This document shows, piece after piece, positions 35,963 through 43,755 of a stretch of DNA of 64,000 nt. The position numbers and the translations under genes were made by a program. The number at the start of each line of letters is the position of its first letter. The stretch's first letter is position 1. Origin of the DNA: Tamlana flava (GTDB taxonomy: Bacteria > Bacteroidota > Bacteroidia > Flavobacteriales > Flavobacteriaceae); NCBI RefSeq assembly GCF_041287255.1, contig NZ_JBGGTX010000001.1, positions 124,001 to 188,000 on the forward strand. The letters run 5' to 3'. The notes beneath the pieces were generated by a model, which did no database searches, was not told the DNA's origin, and saw only the letters and a program-made list of their open reading frames with translations.

Positions 35963-38068
35963 ATGAGCACATTAACCAAAAATTTTAAACACGTAGATTA
36001 TTTGTGGGATGAAAACAAAGCATCATCACTTGGAGATGACCAAGTAGCTTTGTTTTTATACCGTTCGAACATATTGGGCGCAGACCTAAGAATCACCAAC
36101 TATGGTGGAGGCAACACAAGCTGTAAAACCATTGAGAAAGACCCTTTAACCAATGAGGAAGTTGAAGTAATGTGGGTAAAAGGTTCTGGTGGAGACATTG
36201 GCACTTTAACACGTTCGGGGATTGCCGGTTTATATACCAACAGATTACGTGATTTAAAAAATGTATACGGTGGTTTAGCTGATGAAGATAGAATGGTTGG
36301 ACTATTCAATCACTGTATTTACGATTTAGATAGTAAAGCACCATCAATTGATACGCCTTTACATGGTTTATTACCTTTCAAACATATAGACCACTTGCAT
36401 CCAGATGCACTTATTGCCGTTGCAGCGGCTAAAGACAGTGAAAAAGTAACCAAAGAAATTTGGGGAGACACTATGGGATGGGTGCCTTGGCAACGTCCTG
36501 GGTTTGATTTAGGTCTTCAGCTTGAAAAGTGCCTAAATGACAATCCAGGCATTAGAGGTATCGTACTAGGAAGCCACGGTTTATTCACTTGGGGAGATAC
36601 ATCATATGAATGTTATATGAACAGTTTAGAAGTTATTGAAACGGCTTCTGAATACATTGAAAATAAAATTAAAGAAAAGGGTTCTGTTTTTGGCGGGCAA
36701 AAAGTTAAAAGCTTACCAAAAGAGGAACGTTTAGAAAAGGCAGCACAGTTAATGCCTTTGTTGAGGGGCTTATGCTCTTCTGAAAAAGGAATGATTGGGC
36801 ATTTTGATGATAGAGATGTGGTCATGGAATACATTAACAGTAACGATTTGGAAAGATTAGCTCCTATGGGAACATCTTGTCCAGACCACTTTTTAAGAAC
36901 GAAAATTCAACCATTGGTATTAACCCTTGGAACTAATGAAGATTTATCGGATGCTGATGCTGTTCTTAAAAAATTAGAGCCTGCTTTTGAGCAATATAGA
37001 AAAGAATATGCAGACTATTACAATACTTGCAAAAGAGATAATAGTCCAGCAATGCGCGACCCTAACCCTGTTATTATTATCTATCCAGGTGTTGGAATGT
37101 TCAGTTTCTCTAAAGACAAACAAACTACCCGTGTTGCGAGTGAATTCTACATCAACGCAATTAATGTAATGCGTGGTGCTGAAGCTATAACAGAATATAC
37201 TTCTCTGCCAAGACAAGAAGCTTTTGATATTGAATATTGGTTGCTGGAAGAAGCGAAATTGCAACGTATGCCAAAAGAAAAGCCATTATCAAGAAAAATA
37301 GCCTTGGTTACTGGTGCCGGCGGAGGAATTGGTAAAGCCATTGCAGATAAGTTGGCCGCTGAAGGTGCCAACATTGTTTTAACCGATATTAATGAAGATA
37401 GCTTAAAAGAAGCAAATGCAACTTATAAACGCGATGTTTCAAGCTATGCGGTATGCGATGTTACAAATTATAATTCCATTGTTGACTCTTATAAAAAAGC
37501 ATGTTTAGAGTTTGGTGGTGTTGACATTATTGTACATAGCGCTGGATTGGCTATATCCAAACCAATTGAGGAAACCACCGAAAAAGACTGGGATATTTTA
37601 CAAAATGTATTGGTGAAAGGTCAATTTGAATTGGCTAAAGCTGGTGTTGAAGTGATGCGCAAGCAAAACTTAGGCGGTAACTTTATTAGCATTGCCAGTA
37701 AAAATGGATTGGTTTCAGGGCCAAACAACGTAGGTTATGGTACGGCAAAAGCTGCGCAGCAACACATGTCGCGTTTATTGGCTGCCGAATTGGCCAAAGA
37801 TAAAATACGTGTTAATGTTGTTAACCCGGACGGGGTAATAGTCGGTAGCAAAATTTGGGAAGGTGCTTGGGCCGAAGGACGTGCCAAAGCATATGGCATT
37901 ACTGTTGAGGAACTTCCTGCACATTATGCTAAAAGAAATTTATTAAACGAGATTATATATCCTGAAGACATTGCCAATGGTGTGTTTTCATTAGTTGCCA
38001 TATTAGATAAAACAACTGGAAACATTGTAAATGTTGATGGTGGTATGGCAAACGCATTTGTAAGATAG
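35963..38068 (+). CDS. rhaE: Bifunctional L-rhamnulose-1-phosphate aldolase / L-lactaldehyde dehydrogenase (RhaEW type)
   Basis: 701 aa fusion. The N-terminal class II aldolase domain (about 30-400) has NYGGGNTSCKT, WVKGSGGDIGTL, the zinc-histidine region HLHPDALIAV and LGSHGLFTWGDT. The C-terminal short-chain dehydrogenase (about 440-701) has the NAD motif ALVTGAGGGIGKA, VCDVTN, and a catalytic tyrosine/lysine in NVGYGTAKAAQ. Family knowledge: this YuxG-like fusion splits rhamnulose-1-phosphate to dihydroxyacetone phosphate and lactaldehyde, then oxidises lactaldehyde to lactate. It is first in the rhamnose cluster, directly after the ACAGGAT promoter, and is followed by an intrinsic terminator before the isomerase gene. 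Confidence 0.93.
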   Translation: MSTLTKNFKHVDYLWDENKASSLGDDQVALFLYRSNILGADLRITNYGGGNTSCKTIEKDPLTNEEVEVMWVKGSGGDIGTLTRSGIAGLYTNRLRDLKNVYGGLADEDRMVGLFNHCIYDLDSKAPSIDTPLHGLLPFKHIDHLHPDALIAVAAAKDSEKVTKEIWGDTMGWVPWQRPGFDLGLQLEKCLNDNPGIRGIVLGSHGLFTWGDTSYECYMNSLEVIETASEYIENKIKEKGSVFGGQKVKSLPKEERLEKAAQLMPLLRGLCSSEKGMIGHFDDRDVVMEYINSNDLERLAPMGTSCPDHFLRTKIQPLVLTLGTNEDLSDADAVLKKLEPAFEQYRKEYADYYNTCKRDNSPAMRDPNPVIIIYPGVGMFSFSKDKQTTRVASEFYINAINVMRGAEAITEYTSLPRQEAFDIEYWLLEEAKLQRMPKEKPLSRKIALVTGAGGGIGKAIADKLAAEGANIVLTDINEDSLKEANATYKRDVSSYAVCDVTNYNSIVDSYKKACLEFGGVDIIVHSAGLAISKPIEETTEKDWDILQNVLVKGQFELAKAGVEVMRKQNLGGNFISIASKNGLVSGPNNVGYGTAKAAQQHMSRLLAAELAKDKIRVNVVNPDGVIVGSKIWEGAWAEGRAKAYGITVEELPAHYAKRNLLNEIIYPEDIANGVFSLVAILDKTTGNIVNVDGGMANAFVR

Positions 38069-38090
38069 TTATTAGAGTTAGTTTTAGTTT

Positions 38091-38135
38091 AAAAACTTCC
38101 ATAGCATATTAAAATATATATGGGAGTTTTTTTTT
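38091..38135 (+). terminator. Intrinsic terminator inside the rhamnose cluster
   Basis: AAAAACTTCCATA (38091-38103) pairs with TATGGGAGTTTTT (from 38119, one G-U pair) and nine T follow. It lies between the aldolase/dehydrogenase gene and the isomerase gene, all on the plus strand, so it probably reduces read-through and sets the ratio of the first gene to the rest. Confidence 0.75.
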
Positions 38136-38149
38136 AAAAAGTAAGCACC

Positions 38150-39430
38150 ATGAAAATAGAGCAAAATCACATTCAAGAAACCAATAAAAAAGACCTCCAA
38201 TCCCACCACGACCATTTTGATTTTTTGGTAAATAGTCTTTCCAAGAAAGGAACAGATGTAAAAAACGTGGTTAATAAACTTAAAGATTTTCAAGTAGCAA
38301 TTCCTAGTTGGGCGTTGGGTGCTGGTGGCACCAGGTTTGGACGCTTCTCTTTTTATGGAGAACCATCAAATTTAGAGCAGAAAATTCAGGATATTGGTAT
38401 TTTGCATGCGCTAACCCAAACGGCCGGTGCTGTTTCCCTTCACATTCCTTGGGATGTTCCTGAAGATTATAATGCCATTAAAGATTTGGCTAGTGGCTTA
38501 AACATTAAGTTTGATGCGGTTAACTCCAATACGTTTCAAGACCAAAAAGGTGCAAAAGAATCATACAAATACGGCTCATTGAGCAATACAAGTGAAGCTG
38601 TGAGACAACAGGCTATTCAGCATAATTTGGATGTTATTAAAATTGGAGACAAACTAGGTTCTAAAAGTTTAACTGTTTGGTTGGCAGATGGCTCTTGTTT
38701 CCCAGGGCAGAACAATTTTCAAACGGCGCTTCAAAATACCGAGAATAGTTTAAAAGATATCTACAAAGGCTTACCAAATGATTGGAGTATGCTTATTGAA
38801 TACAAACCTTACGAACCCAATTTTTACAGTACCGTAATTCAAGATTGGGGAACGTCCTTTATGTTGGCAAATGCATGCGGAGACAAGGCATATTCGCTTG
38901 TAGATTTAGGGCATCATTTACCAAACAGCAATATCGAGCAGATTGTTTCAATCTTAATGTCTAAAGGAAAATTAGGAGGCTTCCATTTTAACGATAGTAA
39001 ATATGGAGATGACGACTTAACTGTTGGAAGCATTAAACCTTACGCACTATTCTTAATTTTCAACGAATTGGTTTATGGTATGCAAAACAATCCGCAAAAC
39101 CCAGATTTAGCTTGGATGATAGATGCCAGCCATAATGTGAAAGATCCTTTGGAAGATTTAATCCAATCTTTGGAAGCTATTCAAGAAGCTTATGCAAAAG
39201 CCCTTTTGATTGACCAAAACGAATTAAAATCTGCACAATTGGCCAACGATGTGGTTAAATGCCAAGAAATTTTACAAGATGCTTTTAGAACGGACGTTAG
39301 ACCACTTTTGGAAAAAGCAAGACTGGAAAGTGGCGGAGCATTGAGCCCAATAAAGGCATATCGCTCTTTAAATGTTAGAAACAGATTGATTAAAGAAAGA
39401 GGTAAACATACTGTAGCAACAGGCTTATAA
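38150..39430 (+). CDS. rhaI: L-rhamnose isomerase (RhaI type, TIM barrel)
   Basis: 426 aa, cytoplasmic. The metal-binding sites expected of RhaI-type isomerases are seen in LIEYKPYEPN (Glu, about 217), SLVDLGHHLPN (Asp, about 250), GFHFNDSKYGDDD (His and Asp, about 280) and AWMIDASHNVKDP (about 325). These isomerases are related to xylose isomerase and convert L-rhamnose to L-rhamnulose; the class is distinct from E. coli RhaA. It starts 14 nt after a strong terminator, so it may depend on read-through or on a promoter I could not identify. It is followed 8 nt later by the kinase gene. Confidence 0.92.
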   Translation: MKIEQNHIQETNKKDLQSHHDHFDFLVNSLSKKGTDVKNVVNKLKDFQVAIPSWALGAGGTRFGRFSFYGEPSNLEQKIQDIGILHALTQTAGAVSLHIPWDVPEDYNAIKDLASGLNIKFDAVNSNTFQDQKGAKESYKYGSLSNTSEAVRQQAIQHNLDVIKIGDKLGSKSLTVWLADGSCFPGQNNFQTALQNTENSLKDIYKGLPNDWSMLIEYKPYEPNFYSTVIQDWGTSFMLANACGDKAYSLVDLGHHLPNSNIEQIVSILMSKGKLGGFHFNDSKYGDDDLTVGSIKPYALFLIFNELVYGMQNNPQNPDLAWMIDASHNVKDPLEDLIQSLEAIQEAYAKALLIDQNELKSAQLANDVVKCQEILQDAFRTDVRPLLEKARLESGGALSPIKAYRSLNVRNRLIKERGKHTVATGL

Positions 39431-39437
39431 TAATTTT

Positions 39438-40808
39438 ATGGTTAATGTAACAGCCGTATTTGATATTGGTAAAACCAATAAAAAATTCTTCCTTTTCGAT
39501 AAAGATTTCAAAGAGGTTCATAAAGAATACATTAAGTTTGATGAAATTGAAGATGAAGATGGTCACCCTACAGAAAACTTGCCTGCTCTTCAAGAATGGC
39601 TAAAAAAGGTTTTTGAAAATATACTAAAAGAATCAAAATTCAATATTGAAGCCATCAATTTTTCAACCTACGGTGCCAGCTTCGTTCATATTGACGAAAA
39701 TGGAGAGGTTTTAACGCCCCTCTATAACTACACCAAACAGATTGACAAAAGTGTTGTTGATTCGTTTTTAGAAAAATATGGCCCAAAAGAAGAATTTTTA
39801 AAAACTACAGGCTGTTTTGATTTAAGTCTTTTGAACTCAGGTTTGCAATTGTATTGGATAAAACACACCAAGCCAGAAGTATTCAAAAAAATTAAATATT
39901 CGTTACATTTACCACAATATCTTAGTTATATCTTTACAGGCATCCCTTTAAGTGAATATACCAGCATAGGATGCCATACCGCACTTTGGGATTATGCCAA
40001 AAAAGATTACCATGAGTGGGTTTACAAAGAAGAATTACACAAAATTTTGCCCACAATAGTTTCTACTGAAACCAGTATAAATATGAACTACAACGGCAAA
40101 CGCATTAAAATAGGTGTTGGAATACACGATAGTTCATCAGCACTACTTCCCTACGTGAGAAGCGTCAAGAAAAAATTTGTTCTGGTTTCAACAGGTACTT
40201 GGAGCATTACCCTAAATCCGTTTACCGATAACCCAATTGTTAGCGATACCGATGCCAAAGATTCTATAAACTACATGAGAATAAACGGAAAACCGGTAAA
40301 AGCCACCCGTTTATTTTTAGGTAATGAATATAAAATCCAAGTCGCCAAACTAGCAAAACATTTTGGCGTAAGCGAAGATTACCATCGGCATGTGAAGTTT
40401 GACCAAGATGTATATTTTGAAATCATGAAAGATTTCATACACATGTTTAAATGGGAAAGCATTGCAAGTGAAAATATGCCCACAATAAGCGAAATTACCT
40501 TTGATAAATTTGAACACGCCTATCACCAGTTAATGACAGAGCTTGTTTTATTGCAGGTTAAAAGCATAAAAGATGTTGTTGGTGAAGACGAAATAAAAAG
40601 ACTGTATATAGATGGAGGTTTTAGCGATAATGACCTTTTCGTTAAACTATTATCACATCATTTCAGAAATATGAAATTAAGAACCACCGACTCGTCGTTA
40701 GGCTCGGCATTGGGTGCCGCAATTTCAATTTCCGATAAAAAATTAAATTCAAAATTTCTGAAAAAAAATTATTCATTAAAAAAGCATGTCCCTTTTATCA
40801 TCAGCTAA
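39438..40808 (+). CDS. FGGY-family carbohydrate kinase, probable L-rhamnulokinase
   Basis: 456 aa. The N-terminal phosphate-binding loop is VTAVFDIGKTNKKFFLFDKD (4-23). The second ATPase domain holds VLVSTGTWSITLNPF (about 253-267) and the adenosine motif LYIDGGFSDNDLFVKLL (about 392-408), followed by SSLGSALGAAIS. It should phosphorylate L-rhamnulose at O1, by its place between the isomerase and aldolase genes. FGGY kinases differ in substrate, so the assignment rests on context. It is closely spaced with rhaI (8 nt), hence the same transcript. Confidence 0.88.
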   Translation: MVNVTAVFDIGKTNKKFFLFDKDFKEVHKEYIKFDEIEDEDGHPTENLPALQEWLKKVFENILKESKFNIEAINFSTYGASFVHIDENGEVLTPLYNYTKQIDKSVVDSFLEKYGPKEEFLKTTGCFDLSLLNSGLQLYWIKHTKPEVFKKIKYSLHLPQYLSYIFTGIPLSEYTSIGCHTALWDYAKKDYHEWVYKEELHKILPTIVSTETSINMNYNGKRIKIGVGIHDSSSALLPYVRSVKKKFVLVSTGTWSITLNPFTDNPIVSDTDAKDSINYMRINGKPVKATRLFLGNEYKIQVAKLAKHFGVSEDYHRHVKFDQDVYFEIMKDFIHMFKWESIASENMPTISEITFDKFEHAYHQLMTELVLLQVKSIKDVVGEDEIKRLYIDGGFSDNDLFVKLLSHHFRNMKLRTTDSSLGSALGAAISISDKKLNSKFLKKNYSLKKHVPFIIS

Positions 40809-40911
40809 ATTAATTAATAAAACATGATTAATCCCTTGAATTTAAGCTAAAAAATTCAACCGTAATAACTGGTGTTAAAGTCAACAAGCTTTCAATTAAA
40901 AAGTTAAAAAG

Positions 40912-42201
40912 ATGTCAAAGAATATTAAATTAGAGCATCCCAGAGACCAGATTACAAGGATTATTAGCCGAATTTATAAACGCGGAATGACTACAACCTC
41001 TGGTGGTAACATTTCAATAATTGATGAACACGGAGATATTTGGGTAACACCGTCAGCTATTGATAAAGGCTCATTACGAGCATCAGATATTATTTGTGTT
41101 AAGAAGGATGGAACCGTGGTTGGAAAGCACAAGCCTTCTTCAGAATTTCCATTCCACAAGGCCATTTATGAAGCAAGACCCGATATAAAATCGGTGATAC
41201 ATGCTCACCCTCCTGCCCTAGTTTCTTTTAGTATTGTTCGTAAAATACCGAACACAAATATTATCTCTCAGGCCAAACATGTCTGTGGCCCAATAGGTTA
41301 TGCAAAATATGAGCTTCCCGGAAGTAACAAGTTGGGAGACGTTATTGCAGAAGAATTCAAAAAAGGCTTTAAAGCTGTAATCATGGAGAATCATGGTACG
41401 GTTTTGGGTGGCAGTGATTTAACCGATGCCTTTGAGCGCTTTGAAATGTTGGAGTTTTGCGCACGAACAATCCTCTATGGTTCCCAAATAGGAACACCTA
41501 ATTATTTAACTGATGAACAAATAGACAATTTCCACAAGCAGGCTGCCCATATTTTACCAGAAATGGAACTCACGGAGCATTATCCTGAAGAAGTTGAAAG
41601 ACGTTTGCAAATTTGTAAAATTGTTCAGCGTTCCTGTGAGCAAGGTTTAATGACTAGTTCTTATGGAACGGTATCAATGCGTTGGAAGGATAACGACTTT
41701 CTAATTACCCCAACCAATGTAAGTCGTTGGGACATGAGCCTTGAAGATATAGTTCAAATAAAAGACGGAAAAAGGGAAAAAGGAAAAACTCCGAGTAGAG
41801 CCACCTGGATTCATCAGGAAATTTACAATAACAACCCTGATGTAAATTCTATTATCATGACGCAATCTCCCTATTTAATGGCATTTGGGGTTACTAATTC
41901 TTATTTGAATGTTCGAACCATTCCTGAAAGCTGGATATTTCTGCAGGATATCCCAATGGTGAAATATGGTACACACTTTAAATTCAATAACAATTCCGAT
42001 ATTGTTGAAAATTGCACGACCGCATTGATTATCGAAAACGACTCAGTGATTGTAACTGGCGATAAGTTACTTCAAACCTTCGATTACCTTGAAGTTGCGG
42101 AATTTAGCGCTAAATCGATTGTTTTAGGAGCATCATTAGGCGAAATGGTTCCTATAAATGATGACCAAGTAGAAGAATTAAGAGAGAAATTTTTATCATA
42201 A
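40912..42201 (+). CDS. Tandem class II aldolase/adducin-like protein, second half degenerate
   Basis: 429 aa made of two class II aldolase/adducin domains (about 1-215 and 216-429). The first keeps TTTSGGNISI, the zinc-binding HAHPPALV (about 97-104) and MENHGTVLGG (about 159-168). The second has SSYGTVSMRW and the expected layout, but HAHP is replaced by MTQSPYLM and the second histidine motif by IIENDSVIVTG, so it probably lacks metal. Such tandem proteins are found in sugar catabolic clusters of Bacteroidota. The cluster already has an aldolase in RhaEW, so the role here (alternative aldolase, epimerase or dehydratase) is unknown. Confidence 0.8.
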   Translation: MSKNIKLEHPRDQITRIISRIYKRGMTTTSGGNISIIDEHGDIWVTPSAIDKGSLRASDIICVKKDGTVVGKHKPSSEFPFHKAIYEARPDIKSVIHAHPPALVSFSIVRKIPNTNIISQAKHVCGPIGYAKYELPGSNKLGDVIAEEFKKGFKAVIMENHGTVLGGSDLTDAFERFEMLEFCARTILYGSQIGTPNYLTDEQIDNFHKQAAHILPEMELTEHYPEEVERRLQICKIVQRSCEQGLMTSSYGTVSMRWKDNDFLITPTNVSRWDMSLEDIVQIKDGKREKGKTPSRATWIHQEIYNNNPDVNSIIMTQSPYLMAFGVTNSYLNVRTIPESWIFLQDIPMVKYGTHFKFNNNSDIVENCTTALIIENDSVIVTGDKLLQTFDYLEVAEFSAKSIVLGASLGEMVPINDDQVEELREKFLS

Positions 42202-42242
42202 AAAACACCACAAAAAATTAATACTAACTAAACACAAATTAT

Positions 42243-43658
42243 ATGGCACTATCCCACATTGAAGAAGAAATTATTGAAGACATTGCAGGAGGCGAATTTG
42301 AAAGAACCCCTGTACCAAAATCAAATCTAAAAGGTTGGAAAAGTTTCTTGGGCATGTATGCCGGGGAACACGCGGCCGGAACTGAATTTATGATTGGTCC
42401 ACTTTTCTTAACTGCTGGTGTAAGTGCGTTCGATTTACTTGTAGGATTGTTTCTTGGAAACTTATTGGCTGTTCTTTCTTGGCGTTTTTTAACGGCAGAA
42501 ATTGCAGTTAAAAACAGACTTACCTTGTATTTTCAACTAGAAAAAATAAGTGGAAAGAACCTTGTCACGGCTTATAATTTGGCTAACGGCATACTGTTTT
42601 GTTTTCTTGCGGGGTCTATGATTACCGTTTCTGCCACTGCAGTAGGAATTCCATTCGATATGCCTATGCCAAAATTAACAGATACTTTGCCAAATGGCTT
42701 AACTTGGATAATCATTGTGCTTTTGCTAGGTGCCGTTATATCCATTATCGCAGCAAAGGGTTATGACACAGTTTCAAAAGCCGCCAACTGGATGTCTCCT
42801 GTTATTGTGTTGGCTTTTGTTGCTTGTGGAATCGTAGCATTGGGCCAACTTGGAGTCACCAGCTTTTCAGAGTTTTGGGATATTTGGGGTGAAGGCGGAG
42901 ATCCTTTTCCTGGGCAACTAAAATACACGTTTTGGCATGTATTGATTTGGTCTTGGTTTGCTAACAGTGCCATGCATATTGGTATGTCCGACCTATCAGT
43001 TTTTCGATTTGCTAAAAAAGCAAGTTCAGGCTGGACTACAGCAGCGGGGATGTACGTTGGGCATTATATGGCATGGATTGCAGCCTGCTTGTTATATGCG
43101 GTTTACTTAAAAACACCCGAAGCGCAAGTCTTTTTATCAAACGGTGAAGCTCCTCCAGTTGCTCCGGGACCCTTGGCAAATAATGCCATTGGTATTTTTG
43201 GAATTATTGCTGTGGTTTTGGCTGGATGGACTACGGCAAACCCGACCATTTATAGAGCGGGATTGGCTTTTCAAGCTATTTTACCAAAACTTTCAACGGC
43301 CAAGGTTACAATTCTAGCTGGTACTATTGCTACATTAGCTGGCTTGTTTCCGGCTTTTGCTATGAAACTTTTAGATTTTGTTGCCTTATATGGCTTTATT
43401 TTAGCCCCAGTGGGTGCCATAATCGTTTTTGAACACTTCTTTCATGAAAAAGCCGGAATTATAAAAAACTATGCTGATGAAGCAAATATCAAATTTAATA
43501 AGTCCGTTCTTTGGGCATGGGCAATTAGCTTTGGTTTGTTTTATTTAATATCAGTTCAGTTTAATATCTTTTTATCATTTGTAACACTGCCTGCTTGGTT
43601 ATTATGTGGTATATTATTTTTAATATTCAGCAAGAAATTTCAAAAGCAAAATCAGTAG
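42243..43658 (+). CDS. NCS1-type (purine-cytosine permease-like) transporter
   Basis: 471 aa with about 12 membrane helices. N-terminal features are LKGWKSFLGMYAGEHAAGTEFMIGP and the helix-1/helix-2 break typical of the LeuT-fold NCS1 family; PTIYRAGLAFQAILP is in the family's helix 8-9 region. NCS1 proteins usually import nucleobases, hydantoins or thiamine with Na+ or H+. Its position as last gene of the rhamnose cluster, with no FucP/RhaT-type transporter nearby, suggests it imports rhamnose or another pectin-derived sugar; this is inference. It ends at a strong terminator shared with the PL4 gene. Confidence 0.85.
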   Translation: MALSHIEEEIIEDIAGGEFERTPVPKSNLKGWKSFLGMYAGEHAAGTEFMIGPLFLTAGVSAFDLLVGLFLGNLLAVLSWRFLTAEIAVKNRLTLYFQLEKISGKNLVTAYNLANGILFCFLAGSMITVSATAVGIPFDMPMPKLTDTLPNGLTWIIIVLLLGAVISIIAAKGYDTVSKAANWMSPVIVLAFVACGIVALGQLGVTSFSEFWDIWGEGGDPFPGQLKYTFWHVLIWSWFANSAMHIGMSDLSVFRFAKKASSGWTTAAGMYVGHYMAWIAACLLYAVYLKTPEAQVFLSNGEAPPVAPGPLANNAIGIFGIIAVVLAGWTTANPTIYRAGLAFQAILPKLSTAKVTILAGTIATLAGLFPAFAMKLLDFVALYGFILAPVGAIIVFEHFFHEKAGIIKNYADEANIKFNKSVLWAWAISFGLFYLISVQFNIFLSFVTLPAWLLCGILFLIFSKKFQKQNQ

Positions 43659-43680
43659 TAAACTGTTTAAAGAAGATATA

Positions 43681-43720
43681 AAAAAATCGGAACGTTCTTA
43701 TTTGAATGTTCCGATTTTTA
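43681..43720. terminator. Bidirectional intrinsic terminator between the rhamnose cluster and the PL4 gene
   Basis: AAAAATCGGAACGTTC (43682-43697), 6-nt loop, GAATGTTCCGATTTTT (43704-43719): a 16-bp stem with one G-U pair, T-runs in both directions, between convergent genes. Confidence 0.9.
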
Positions 43721-43755
43721 CTTTATTAAATAATTTACAGTAAGCTAAGAATACT

